Positions 8,444 through 17,477 of a stretch of DNA of 64,000 nt are shown here, piece by piece. The first letter of the stretch is position 1; each line of letters begins with the position of its first letter. The notes under the pieces were generated by a model that did no database searches, was not told the DNA's origin, and worked only from the letters and a program-made list of their open reading frames with translations. Origin of the DNA: Bacteroidota bacterium. Its GTDB lineage: Bacteria > Bacteroidota > Rhodothermia > Rhodothermales > JAHQVL01. The position numbers and the translations under genes were made by a program. The stretch is from contig JBCCIM010000002.1 of the NCBI GenBank assembly GCA_039111535.1, positions 1 through 64,000 of the forward strand, in the 5' to 3' direction.

Positions 8444-9094
8444 TTGAGCACCTTGAACGAGCACGCTGTTAATACACGCATAAAAGAAACGGGCATCATT
8501 GCAATTATCCGGGGCGCATTTGACGAAGCGCAAGTCCTGGAAATAGCAGAAACACTGACGAAAGGCGGGGTAGAGGCCATCGAAGTCACCCTGAACAGCA
8601 CAGATGCACTGGCGCGCATTTCAAAACTGCGCGAGACCCTTGCTACATCTGCTGTTATTGGCGCGGGTACCGTGCGTACGGCATTACAAGCACAACAGGC
8701 CATTGATGCCGGCGCCCAGTTCCTTGTATCCCCCAACCTCGATCTGGAGAGTGTTGCAGTTGCAAAGGCCGCTGGCATCCCCCATCTACCCGGTGTATTT
8801 ACAGGTTCAGAGGCGCAAACCGCGCATGCAGCTGGCTGCAAAATGGTAAAGCTTTTTCCTGCGCATATGCTTGGGCCAGCTTATCTCAAAGCACTACGTG
8901 CACCACTAGACGACATCGGATTTGTACCAACAGGCGGTATCAGCGCGCATAACGTGGGCGATTACATCAAGGCCGGCGCCGTTGCCGTAGGTGTAGGTAG
9001 CGCACTCGTCCAGGGAGCCGACATGGACAGGGATGAATTGCTAAGCAGGGCGCAAAGGATGCGCACCGTGGTCGATATTGCCCGCCGCCACTAA
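8444..9094 (+). CDS. eda: 2-dehydro-3-deoxyphosphogluconate aldolase (KDPG aldolase)
   Basis: A 216-residue class I aldolase of the KDPG/KHG family, which splits KDPG into pyruvate and glyceraldehyde 3-phosphate. Family blocks are visible in order: GIIAIIRG, VEAIEVTLNS with the catalytic Glu, VIGAGTVRT, FLVSPNLD, HLPGVFTGSEA, the Schiff-base Lys in MVKLFPA, and PTGGIS. The apparent start is TTG 8444, and no ATG precedes the conserved GIIAIIRG. It is co-directional with kdgK. Its TAA stop (9092-9094) overlaps the TAG stop of the convergent kinase gene (9091-9093 on the minus strand). Confidence 0.93.
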   Translation: MSTLNEHAVNTRIKETGIIAIIRGAFDEAQVLEIAETLTKGGVEAIEVTLNSTDALARISKLRETLATSAVIGAGTVRTALQAQQAIDAGAQFLVSPNLDLESVAVAKAAGIPHLPGVFTGSEAQTAHAAGCKMVKLFPAHMLGPAYLKALRAPLDDIGFVPTGGISAHNVGDYIKAGAVAVGVGSALVQGADMDRDELLSRAQRMRTVVDIARRH

Positions 9095-10893
9095 TTCGAC
9101 GAATTGACCAGTTGGAAACTGAACTGCAGGTTGAGCCAGGCTTTAATTGGCTTGTTGTTGACAAGGGCCGGCGCAAAGCGTGCAGCACGCAAAACGCGCA
9201 AGACTTCTTCATCACATCCATACCCCAAAGACTGGGTAACTTCTTCGTCGATGACCACACCAGTTTCGTCGATTAAAACGCGCACGCCGACTATGCCAGA
9301 GGCACGGGCCGCAACTGCAGCCATCGGATAGCGAAGTTTTGTACGCAGGCTCTCTACCCCATCAATGACGCGAGGCAGCGTTGTTGCACCGGCAGTAGCA
9401 TCTTTTGGCGCTTCGAGGGTTGGCTCAGACACTTCGGTTGTGGTACGCTGTTTTTCACGCAAACGCACAATGTTGGAGTTTTCTTCGATCGGCTTTTCAA
9501 TAATCGAATGCTCCATGGCCTCAAAGCTCAGCGGGCTTCGCACACGCCGGCGTCCTTCTTCGAGATAGTAACGGACATTGGGATCAACTTCGTCATCGCT
9601 TACATCTTCTGTAGACGCAGGCGGATTTGCTGCTGCAACTGCAGGTGCTTCCGTGGCAGGCGCTTCAGTTGCAGGTGTTGTGGTGACGGGTTCTTCAGCA
9701 ACAGGGGCCGGTGCTTCCTGAACAGCCAGGTCCAGCATATCCGGATCCAGCGAATCCCAGTTGGGTGTTATCACAACCGGATAAAGCGAATCAATGGGCA
9801 GATCATTCATCGAAAAGGCTGGAGGACCAACGAGGTACTGCGATGAGTCGTAGGTTGCCAGGCTTTCACCAGCAGCATCCTCAGCAAAAGCAGGTGGACT
9901 TGACTGGCGAGAAAAAACACCTACCGCGATCCAGGCTACGGCCACCACAGCCAGTGTAGCAACCATCACCTTCTTCCATGCGCCTGCTTCATTAGCAGGC
10001 ATAAGGTCACGCTCCGCTTCCACAGCCGGCCGGCCGGCGGCTTTGCCAAACATGCCTCGCCCGACGGTTAACGTTGCAATGAATTTCTCAGCCGACTCGA
10101 AACGTTCGTCGGGATCTTTGGAGAGTGCTTTATCGATCGCCCAGGCAATGTGCGCCGGCACACCAGCACGCAGGGCCGTAACCGGCTTTGGCTGCGTCAT
10201 GTTGTGATGAAATACATAGCCAACGGGTGAATCCGATTTAAACGGCTCTTTGCCGGTCAGCATCGCGTACAGAATTAACCCAAGGTTGTAAATATCTGAT
10301 TGCTGGGTAAGTTTTTCTCCACGGGTCTGCTCAGGACTCATGAACTTGGGTGTTCCGATCATCATTTCCCCGGTGATCGAGTTCACCCCATCTACATCAC
10401 GGGCGATGCCGAAATCGAGAATTTTGACATTACACATGAACAGCGGTGCACCGGGCTCCGCAAGCACCATGATGTTATCCGGCTTGAGGTCGCGATGCAC
10501 AAGTCCGGCTTCATGGATGGTTTCTAGCGCTTTGCCAATCTGGCAAGCAATGCGAATGGCGACGTCCAGATTCAGGCCTTCAGGGTACTGTTTGAGCAGA
10601 TTACTCAGCGTCTGGCCTTCCAGAAATTCCATGGCCATATAAAGCATTCTGGATTCTGCTTCGCCGGCATCGAGGATTTGCACCGCGTGCGGATGCTGGA
10701 TGCGGCAGGCCAGTTCTATTTCGCGCAGGAAGCGAACCCTGTACTGTTCATCTTCTTGAAATTGCGGGTGGATAATTTTGAGCGCAACCGGGCGTTTGGT
10801 GTAGACGTGCTCTGCCTTGTAGACTTTGCCCATAGCACCCTGCCCAATACGGGCAACGACGCGATAGCGGTTATCTACAAGTCTGTTTTGCAT
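9091..10893 (-). CDS. Ser/Thr protein kinase with one membrane helix and a C-terminal TonB-like domain
   Basis: A 600-residue protein. Residues 10-275 form a Hanks-type kinase with glycine loop GQGAMGKV (17-24), Lys39 (VALKI), catalytic Asp135 (HRDLKPDN), DFG Asp160 and APE-equivalent SPEQ. A single membrane helix follows at about 309-327. Residues 330-520 are a low-complexity Pro/Ala/Glu-rich region, and residues about 520-598 match the TonB C-terminal fold (RTKLRYPMAAVAA, GIVGVRVLIDETG, LRAARFAPALVNN, WLNLQFSFQL). The kinase would face the cytoplasm and the TonB-like domain the periplasm. That suggests envelope sensing or coupling to outer-membrane partners, though the exact role is unknown. 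All kinase catalytic residues are present. Confidence 0.9.
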   Translation of the reverse strand: MQNRLVDNRYRVVARIGQGAMGKVYKAEHVYTKRPVALKIIHPQFQEDEQYRVRFLREIELACRIQHPHAVQILDAGEAESRMLYMAMEFLEGQTLSNLLKQYPEGLNLDVAIRIACQIGKALETIHEAGLVHRDLKPDNIMVLAEPGAPLFMCNVKILDFGIARDVDGVNSITGEMMIGTPKFMSPEQTRGEKLTQQSDIYNLGLILYAMLTGKEPFKSDSPVGYVFHHNMTQPKPVTALRAGVPAHIAWAIDKALSKDPDERFESAEKFIATLTVGRGMFGKAAGRPAVEAERDLMPANEAGAWKKVMVATLAVVAVAWIAVGVFSRQSSPPAFAEDAAGESLATYDSSQYLVGPPAFSMNDLPIDSLYPVVITPNWDSLDPDMLDLAVQEAPAPVAEEPVTTTPATEAPATEAPAVAAANPPASTEDVSDDEVDPNVRYYLEEGRRRVRSPLSFEAMEHSIIEKPIEENSNIVRLREKQRTTTEVSEPTLEAPKDATAGATTLPRVIDGVESLRTKLRYPMAAVAARASGIVGVRVLIDETGVVIDEEVTQSLGYGCDEEVLRVLRAARFAPALVNNKPIKAWLNLQFSFQLVNSSN

Positions 10894-11272
10894 GGCTTTA
10901 TCTTATCCAAAAAGACGCGCGGGGGGAAAGCCGCAATGGGGGAGTGCACCTATAACTGCGCAAAAGCTTTTTTGTACCCGACAGCCGGCAGGAAAAAAGA
11001 ATGGCAGCAGGCAGGGTAACCTGCTATTCGTCCGAATGGGTTGCTGTTGGTACGTCTTTCGTTTAGGTACACGCTGCCGATTCAACTAAGCAAAATCGGC
11101 GCCCTCTCAAGAGGGGATGAAAAGGTAAGATAGTGTTTTCTGAAGTAAGGGGTGTTCAGAAAAATTATCCACGTCGTATTGCGTGCATTGTAAAACTGGT
11201 GTTTGGTCAATTTTCTGCAGCGGCAACATGGTAGAAATAAGACACGCACACGTCCCAGGTTACGCCATACTA

Positions 11273-11309
11273 AAACACCCGTCGGGTCTTGAAGACCCAA
11301 CGAGTGTTT
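11273..11309 (-). terminator. Long hairpin, possible secondary terminator
   Basis: The two 17-nt arms AAACACCCGTCGGGTCT and AGACCCAACGAGTGTTT pair at 15 of 17 positions around a 3-nt loop. On the minus strand the stem is followed by TTTTA. It lies downstream of the cytolysin gene and its first terminator, upstream of the kinase gene. The short T run makes terminator function uncertain; it may instead be a structured repeat. Confidence 0.45.
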
Positions 11310-11503
11310 CATAAATGACGTATTTCGTTACCAAAACGCAACCTCCCGTTACCCAGAAAATTCCGTATAACTGTACTATTTTTCTATGTAATGCGGCATT
11401 CTCACTATAACAGAAAACCAGCGTCTCCATAAGTATCCTCTTGACAGAGGCGATTTAGGCACACGCGTTGAAGTCAAGTGCGCAACAGGAAAAACCGAAC
11501 AGC

Positions 11504-11539
11504 AAAAAAGGCCGTGCAGCAATAGCACGGCCTTTTTTT
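11504..11539 (-). terminator. Rho-independent terminator of the cytolysin-like gene
   Basis: A perfect 8-bp stem, GGCCGTGC (11510-11517) with GCACGGCC (11525-11532) and a 7-nt loop, is flanked by A6 on the left and T7 on the right. It can therefore terminate in both directions. It lies just past the stop of the minus-strand cytolysin-like gene, 19 bp beyond 11558. Confidence 0.85.
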
Positions 11540-11557
11540 GCGTGGGTCGAAGGGGTA

Positions 11558-13174
11558 TTACTCTACTTTTGCTTTGTAGTGCAGCTCCGTAACACAGCTG
11601 GCAGCTTTGCTCACCTCGATAATAATAGGTACATCTTCCGCATCAGCAAGATTGGTCCACCCTGTGGGCCCAAATACATGTTCTTTGGTAACAGACCGAT
11701 TCAGATCATTGTAGTTAGGATCCTGAAAGGGCGGATCGTCCCGCTCTTTTGCGTGAAACTTGACTGAAAACTTGTTATCTGTTGTCCGATTCGCAAGAAA
11801 TGTAATCTCTTCATTGATTGCCGAAGATTCTCCATCATTCAGTGAGATGGTCTTGGAGTGGTCACCTTCGACGGTGCTGCCATTACTAACCGTTGCCTCA
11901 AATTCGAAATCACCAGGGCCGGCATCACAATCTCTGATCACTTTGTACTTGTCCAGTGTGATCGTTATCGAATCCCGTGCTCTGGACGTGGAGCATTCCA
12001 CCGCAGTGTAGGAGGTGGTATATCCAAGTTTGGCCAACTGATCGTCTTTCAGATATTTGACGGTGTAGGAAATAGGCACACCAGGGTTTTCACGGGAATA
12101 GACGGCATTTTCGCCCGTGATGATCGGCACCAGGTCGCCGGCAGTCCGGGCCTCGACAGCATTTGATGCAACAGCCGCATTCCCCCCCAGTGTTATAACC
12201 TCTACCGTAGCATCTGACAAAATCTGCTCATAAAACGCAGCCACGTCTCCATCCACATCTGCACCTGCTGCATAGCTGAATGCAGCTTCTACATCAGCCG
12301 ACTTGTATGAGCTTGAGGTCTCCATGCGAAACATGATAATGCGTCCATAAGTGACCGAAGCAATATACGCCGGCGGTGCATCGCTATCGAAAGCTGCATT
12401 CACTTCATCCAGGGTTACATCCGGGCCAAACACGTCTTCTGGCCGGCTGCCATTTTCCTGTACAAAGGAGGCGGTATAAAAAGCTTGCTTGTAGGTTGCC
12501 ATCACAACGTTACGGGTAGACGACGTGGTGAATCCGAACTGCGAGCTTACGTCTCCCGTAGCCCATTTTACGTTGAGCCCCACATCCAGCGCTGCCTGCT
12601 CAGACGAGAACGAAGACGTTACGCGGTTAAATGAACTGGAAGCATTGCGGTAGCCTTCCTGGAACGCGTTTGCATTCCACCACTCCAGCGCTGCATCAAT
12701 TTCATTCTGCACGTTGGCAAGATCGGGGTCCTCCACGATGCGGGTGCCGTTGGTACCGATACCTGGCAGGTCAAGCCTGATCTTCACGGGTGCGCGTGAA
12801 AAGCGAGCCGGCTCCGGCAAGCCATCCAGCAGCGACTGATTTGCCTCAACTAGCGCGCCGGGCCAGATCACATCCTGGGTGGGACGCAGAATTGCGATGT
12901 CTTCAAAATTATTTTTCAAATCAAACGTGGTACTCACACACGTGCGGTCATCGTTGCCGATGGGTGTCGTCTCTTCTTCTGTAGACAGCACATCGCGGGC
13001 CTGGTCCTGCGACTGCACGTTGAGCAGTTCATCCGCGTTATAACTCAGGTTTTGGATAAAATCCCCTATAGATGCGCCTTCAGGGTTTTCTTCGTTTGCA
13101 CCAGGGCCACTATCACAGCCGGCAATAAGCAGCAGGGTGAGGGCGGCACAAAACAATGGTCGGAATAAAGACAT
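11558..13174 (-). CDS. Lipoprotein of the cholesterol-dependent cytolysin (thiol-activated cytolysin) family
   Basis: A 538-residue protein with a lipoprotein signal (LTLLLIAGC, lipidated Cys20). The body matches domains 1-3 of cholesterol-dependent cytolysins in order: WPGALVEANQSLLDG (104-118), ALDVGLNVKW, TYKQAFYTAS (227-236), PPAYIASVTYGRIIMFRMET (267-286), LGGNA (329-333) and NPGVPISYTVKYLKDDQLA (363-381). These blocks form the pore-forming core in the family. The C-terminal region (405-538) shows no Trp-rich undecapeptide of the ECTGLAWEWWR type, so cholesterol recognition as in streptococcal toxins is not supported. It more resembles the cytolysin-like proteins of Bacteroidota. A possible role is attack on other cells, but activity is not shown. 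The gene is monocistronic with its own terminator. Confidence 0.82.
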   Translation of the reverse strand: MSLFRPLFCAALTLLLIAGCDSGPGANEENPEGASIGDFIQNLSYNADELLNVQSQDQARDVLSTEEETTPIGNDDRTCVSTTFDLKNNFEDIAILRPTQDVIWPGALVEANQSLLDGLPEPARFSRAPVKIRLDLPGIGTNGTRIVEDPDLANVQNEIDAALEWWNANAFQEGYRNASSSFNRVTSSFSSEQAALDVGLNVKWATGDVSSQFGFTTSSTRNVVMATYKQAFYTASFVQENGSRPEDVFGPDVTLDEVNAAFDSDAPPAYIASVTYGRIIMFRMETSSSYKSADVEAAFSYAAGADVDGDVAAFYEQILSDATVEVITLGGNAAVASNAVEARTAGDLVPIITGENAVYSRENPGVPISYTVKYLKDDQLAKLGYTTSYTAVECSTSRARDSITITLDKYKVIRDCDAGPGDFEFEATVSNGSTVEGDHSKTISLNDGESSAINEEITFLANRTTDNKFSVKFHAKERDDPPFQDPNYNDLNRSVTKEHVFGPTGWTNLADAEDVPIIIEVSKAASCVTELHYKAKVE

Positions 13175-13650
13175 GATATCGATCTACATCTGTTAATGAT
13201 TATGTGGCTCCATTTTGGGGGCTCGTAATCAGAAACAGGAGATGATCGGCGAAGTGATAATGCTTCACATCTTCTTCACAATTAGACTGGAGTTAGGAGT
13301 GAGGAGTTTACACTTTGGGGGGTGTTGGGGGTCAAACTGGGATGCGAAAACACGAAGAAACGACAGCGAAAAAATAGACGGCATTCGATATCACACAATC
13401 ACGCGCTGCAAAAAACAATGACGCCTTATCACCTCTGCACACTTTTCTTGTTTATAGGAATGAACGATACCGCGCTTTCCAGGCAGTGCACGCTTTCCGT
13501 AGCGACTTTTTACTCGTCGAACTGTTAGGTGGAAGATGTTGATGTTTATCAAATAGTGAATTGCTCCCGATTTACAGGGAAACTACCTTGGGATTTCAGA
13601 ATTCCTTGTTCATTATTCGATATTCACATCCAAGTACACCAACCGCAGCC
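13175..13650. other. Divergent intergenic region between cytolysin-like and sigma factor genes
   Basis: The two flanking genes diverge, so promoters for both should lie in this 476-bp spacer. It holds G-rich runs at 13315-13342 and a copy of the dispersed CTTGTTC repeat at 13592-13626, ending 24 bp before the sigma factor start. No gene is supported. Confidence 0.55.
13592..13626 (+). repeat. Dispersed intergenic repeat, CTTGTTC family, copy 1
   Basis: The core ATTCCTTGTTCATTATTCGA and the tail TATTCA match copies at 17611, 50704 and 59114 with a few substitutions. It sits directly upstream of the ECF sigma factor gene and probably within its leader. Confidence 0.65.
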
Positions 13651-14223
13651 ATGTCGGATAAAAGGAACCAGGTTACAGCTTTGCTTGCAGCGCTGGGTGA
13701 AAGCAGCGAAGAAGCCATGGGCGCACTGCTCCCAATGGTTTATGATGAATTGCGCATGCTTGCTAAACGACAATTGCAAGGACAGCAATCCAATCACACG
13801 CTCAACACCACGGCACTTGTTCACGAAGCGTACTTCAAGTTAGTCAACCAGGAAGCTGCGTCCTGGCAAGATCGGGCGCACTTTCTTTCCGTCGCTGCGA
13901 TTGCCATGCGGCAAATCCTGATTAACTACGCGCATAAGCGACGTGCGCAAAAACGCGGTGGTGGTCAGGCATTGGCTACCTTCAACGAAGCCCTGATGGG
14001 TGGAGAATCAACGCGCGCTGAAGAATTGATTGCACTTGATGAGGCGCTGGAACGGCTCAAAGCCATGAATGAACGCCAAAGCGAAGTAGTGACCTTTCGT
14101 TTTTTCGGGGGACTGACCCACGAAGAAATTGCAAAAGTGCTTGAGGTATCGGTCCCAACGGTCAGGCGAGACTGGCGTATTGCCAAAGCCTGGCTCGTCC
14201 GAGAATTATCCCAGGAATCCTGA
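13651..14223 (+). CDS. ECF-family RNA polymerase sigma factor
   Basis: A 190-residue ECF sigma factor of the group found with Ser/Thr kinases. Region 2 is visible in LLPMVYDELRMLAKRQL through LVHEAYFKLV, and region 4 in LEVSVPTVRRDWRIAKAWL, preceded by VVTFRFFGGLTHEEIAKV. ATG 13651 is preferred; the open frame extends to 13561, but that extension is encoded by the intergenic repeat. The TPR kinase starts 6 bp downstream. Paired ECF sigma and kinase genes imply that phosphorylation or protein contact controls sigma activity, since no anti-sigma factor is adjacent. Confidence 0.9.
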   Translation: MSDKRNQVTALLAALGESSEEAMGALLPMVYDELRMLAKRQLQGQQSNHTLNTTALVHEAYFKLVNQEAASWQDRAHFLSVAAIAMRQILINYAHKRRAQKRGGGQALATFNEALMGGESTRAEELIALDEALERLKAMNERQSEVVTFRFFGGLTHEEIAKVLEVSVPTVRRDWRIAKAWLVRELSQES

Positions 14224-14229
14224 ATTACC

Positions 14230-16974
14230 ATGACGCCCGAGCGCTGGAACCTTGTACAGGAAATATTTGAAAAGGCCGTCACTGTCGCGCCGGCAGACCT
14301 TGCCTCCTTCCTCAAAGATGCCTGCAAAGGAGATGCAGCGTTGCACGAAGAAGTCCTTTCGCTGCTCAAGGCAGACGAGGAAGAAGGTAGCATGCTCGAA
14401 GGCCATGTCCTTGATGCTGTTGATGTTGGGGAGCTATCCGACGCCCTTTCCCTGGATGGCAAAGAAATTGGTCCCTACCGTCTCATCCGACAACTTGGCG
14501 AAGGGGGCATGGGACTCGTTTACCTCGCAGAGCGGGCAGATGGTGTATTTGAACAGCAGGTCGCACTCAAGCTGATCAAGCGCGGCATGGATACGGATCG
14601 GATTATCCGCCGCTTTGAAGCGGAACGCAAAATCCTTGCGCGCCTCCAGCATGACAACATTGCCCGCGTCTTTGATGGCGGCATAACCGATGACGGCCTG
14701 CCCTATTTTGTGATGGAGTACGTTGACGGGGAGCCTATCGACACGTATTGCGACACACAAAAGGTGTCCATCGATCAGCGGCTGGCGCTTTTTGTAACCG
14801 TGTGTAAAGCGGTCATGTATGCCCACGCCAACCTGGTTGTTCATCGCGACCTGAAGCCTGAGAACATTCTGGTCACCCGGGAAGGCAAGGTAAAATTGCT
14901 GGACTTCGGGATTGCCAAGGTGCTGGGCCAGGAGGCTGATCATACCCGTATCACGCAGGAAGGCCGGCGCATCCTCACGCCCGCATACGCATCGCCTGAG
15001 CAATTAAAAGGCGATGACATCAGTACTTCCTCAGATATTTACTCGCTTGGTGTTGTACTGTATGAGTTGCTCGCCGGCCAGCGCCCGTACGACACCCCGC
15101 CTTCCCCCGAAGAAACCCAAGAACCCGACCGCCCTTCCACCCGTATCGACCGCGCCATACGGAGCCAGGACACGGTCACGGCGGACACCATCAGCAAAGC
15201 CCGCAGCACACGGCCAGACAAACTACGCAGGCTGCTCAGCGGCGACCTCGACGTGATCTGCCTCAAAGCCCTTCGCGCAGAACCAACGCGACGCTATGGC
15301 TCTGTCGAGGCTTTTTCAGATGACATCACGCGTCACCGTGCCGGCATGCCTGTCCATGCGCGCCCGGACACTGCAGGGTATCGCTTCAGAAAGTTCATTG
15401 AGCGTCATCGTGCCGGTGTAGTTTTGACCTCGCTGATGGTGTTGCTTGTTGCATCGCTCGTTGGCTTCTACACCAACCGGCTGGCAACTGAGCGGGACCG
15501 CGCCCAGCGGGAAGCAGACAAAGCCCAGCAGGTTGCCGCTTTTTTGCAGGAGATTTTTGAAGTATCCAATCCGTCTGCTTCCAAAGGGGAAACGGTCACC
15601 GCGCGGGAACTGCTCGACAAAGGTGCCGCCCGGCTTGAAAGTGACCTTGCAACGCAGCCCGAGATCATGGCAACCATGTATGATGTCATCGGGATGGTAT
15701 ACCGCGAACTCGGCCTTTACCCCAAAGCCGACTCCATGCACCGGCAGGCACTTGTCAATAACCGTAAATTGTATGGAAATGAAAGCCTGGAAACAGCCAG
15801 TACCCTCAACCTGATTGGCTACGTCAATCGCCGGCAAGGGGATTATGCCGGCGCTGACAGCATGTACCGCGCTGCCCTCGCCATCCAACGTGAGCAACTG
15901 GGCACAGAGCACAAAGACATTGCAGAAACCCTGGCCAATCTTGCGGTAATTTTACGCCGTATGGGCAACCGGGATGAAGCAGAAGCGATGGTACGCGAAG
16001 CCTTGCAGCAACGCATCAAACTACTCGGGCCAAATGACCTCGAAGTGGGTGCTACAATGAATAATCTTGCACTTATTCTCTCGCAACGTGGAGCGCTCAC
16101 AGAAGCAGACTCGCTATATGCCGGCGTCATTGAGATCCTCAAGGAAACCGTAGGAGAAGCCCATCCAGGGATGGCCTCTACGCTCAACAACAGGGCTTAT
16201 GTAAAGGGACAACTGGGTGATCCGGGCGCGGCAGATTCACTCTATCGTGCCGCGCTTGCCGTCAAGAAAAAGTTATACGGCGATGTTCACCCGTCCCACG
16301 TCGTCACCCTCAACAACATCGCAGCCCAACTCAACGACCAGGGCAAACACGAAGAGGCTGAACCCTTTGTGGAAGAAGCGCTGGCCATTGCTGAGCAGGT
16401 ATACAACCGACCACATCCAGACGTATCTCATAGCTTGGGCCACCTGGCCAACATCCACGAGGCACGAGGGGAATTGGCTAAAGCTGAAGCATTTCACCGA
16501 GAAGGCATGCAAATCAATCAATCAGTGTATGGAGCACAACACAGCCGCGTAGCAAGCAGCATGTACGCCATCGCCGGCTTAATGGCTGCACAAGAAAAGT
16601 ATGGAAAAGCGTTGCGAATGCAGCGAGAAGGGTTGGCCATGAGCCGGGCACTAACGGAAGAAGAGGATCTGGCTGTAGCGCGCGACTTACAGGCGCTTGG
16701 CCGCATTTTGGCTGACGCCGGCAGCTTGCCCGAAGCCCTGCCTTTGCTGCGCGAAGCGCTGGAGCTGCGCATAAAGCTGCGCGGTAAAGTGCACGCGGAA
16801 GTTTCGGCGAGTCAGCAACAACTCGGGGAAGCACTGGGCAAAGCTGGCCGAACTGAGGAAGCTGAAGCTATGTTCAATCAGTCGCTGGATATTGCTACTG
16901 CAATCTCCGATGAAACCCAGTTGGCTGCAACGCGAGCAAGCCTGGCTACGCTGAAAACAGAAGGGCAGCCTTAA
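14230..16974 (+). CDS. Ser/Thr protein kinase with membrane helix and C-terminal TPR array
   Basis: A 914-residue protein. Residues 83-365 form a Hanks-type kinase: GEGGMGLV loop (90-97), Lys114 (VALKLI), Asp207 (HRDLKPEN), DFG Asp225 and SPEQ. A short N-terminal helical segment (1-60) precedes it. A membrane helix spans about 397-415, followed by a coiled segment and a long tetratricopeptide array (about 460-905) with repeated patterns such as LNLIGYVNRRQGDYAGADSMY. TPRs are protein-binding repeats, here probably outside the membrane or regulatory. It is the partner of the ECF sigma factor 6 bp upstream. Its stop overlaps that of the convergent HEAGH membrane protein gene. Confidence 0.92.
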   Translation: MTPERWNLVQEIFEKAVTVAPADLASFLKDACKGDAALHEEVLSLLKADEEEGSMLEGHVLDAVDVGELSDALSLDGKEIGPYRLIRQLGEGGMGLVYLAERADGVFEQQVALKLIKRGMDTDRIIRRFEAERKILARLQHDNIARVFDGGITDDGLPYFVMEYVDGEPIDTYCDTQKVSIDQRLALFVTVCKAVMYAHANLVVHRDLKPENILVTREGKVKLLDFGIAKVLGQEADHTRITQEGRRILTPAYASPEQLKGDDISTSSDIYSLGVVLYELLAGQRPYDTPPSPEETQEPDRPSTRIDRAIRSQDTVTADTISKARSTRPDKLRRLLSGDLDVICLKALRAEPTRRYGSVEAFSDDITRHRAGMPVHARPDTAGYRFRKFIERHRAGVVLTSLMVLLVASLVGFYTNRLATERDRAQREADKAQQVAAFLQEIFEVSNPSASKGETVTARELLDKGAARLESDLATQPEIMATMYDVIGMVYRELGLYPKADSMHRQALVNNRKLYGNESLETASTLNLIGYVNRRQGDYAGADSMYRAALAIQREQLGTEHKDIAETLANLAVILRRMGNRDEAEAMVREALQQRIKLLGPNDLEVGATMNNLALILSQRGALTEADSLYAGVIEILKETVGEAHPGMASTLNNRAYVKGQLGDPGAADSLYRAALAVKKKLYGDVHPSHVVTLNNIAAQLNDQGKHEEAEPFVEEALAIAEQVYNRPHPDVSHSLGHLANIHEARGELAKAEAFHREGMQINQSVYGAQHSRVASSMYAIAGLMAAQEKYGKALRMQREGLAMSRALTEEEDLAVARDLQALGRILADAGSLPEALPLLREALELRIKLRGKVHAEVSASQQQLGEALGKAGRTEEAEAMFNQSLDIATAISDETQLAATRASLATLKTEGQP

Positions 16975-17477
16975 TAAGGCATAAACTTTGGCAAGATCAG
17001 CAGGATAACAAATACCACAATGGCCATCCCAAAAAACACATTGCCGATGAGCTGGTCGTACTCAAGAAGATTGAGCATCCCCAACATGGTCCACCAGTCG
17101 TGCTCTACAGCATTTCCACCGAGCAACGGCAATTGACGCGCCCGCGCATCAGCCGCGTACACGCTGATGTTGATCAAGTTATGCCCCAACCAGAAAAGTG
17201 ATACCTGGGTACCAAAACGGTAATCGTGGACAACAAAATTGAAGATGAGGATGCCTGGTACAATAAGCTGCATCAGCGTACCGCCCAGAAACATCATAAA
17301 TCGGCCAAAGAACCGAAAGAAAAAATGGCCGGCTTCATGGATGATCAGATCCACGCTGTCCATCAGGGTATACTCGCCCCACGTAAAGAGGAAGTAGAGG
17401 CAGATAGGCAGAAAAACCAGGGATCCCCGCCAAATTTTGAAATCGAAGTGCTCGAATTTGGGTAGTGATTTAAACAC
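16971..17477 (-). CDS. Integral membrane protein with HEAGH zinc-protease-like motif
   Basis: A 168-residue protein with about four membrane helices. The motif LIIHEAGHFFF matches the HEXXH zinc-binding signature placed in a membrane helix, as in M50 site-2-type proteases. An obvious second NxxPG or LDG ligand motif is not seen; LMQLIVPGILIFNF or VEHDWWTML could supply a ligand. Either it is a minimal intramembrane metallopeptidase or a non-catalytic relative. The TAA stop overlaps the stop of the convergent TPR kinase gene (16971-16974). Confidence 0.65.
   Translation of the reverse strand: MFKSLPKFEHFDFKIWRGSLVFLPICLYFLFTWGEYTLMDSVDLIIHEAGHFFFRFFGRFMMFLGGTLMQLIVPGILIFNFVVHDYRFGTQVSLFWLGHNLINISVYAADARARQLPLLGGNAVEHDWWTMLGMLNLLEYDQLIGNVFFGMAIVVFVILLILPKFMPY

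Larger units (their letters stand above)
10894..11557. other. 664-bp intergenic region between kinase and cytolysin genes
   Basis: No convincing gene is visible. The part next to 10893 must hold the promoter of the kinase gene. The rest contains a long imperfect hairpin (11273-11309) and a strong bidirectional terminator hairpin (11510-11532 with flanking A and T runs), both listed separately. Small open frames here lack coding character. Confidence 0.6.

Noticed and set aside
11468-11767. A plus-strand open frame over the cytolysin-like gene end.
   Set aside because: It runs through the terminator hairpin and is antisense to a well-supported gene.
12000-13174. A cholesterol-binding undecapeptide was looked for in the cytolysin-like protein.
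   Set aside because: No Trp-rich ECTGLAWEWWR-like segment is present, so cholesterol binding is not claimed.
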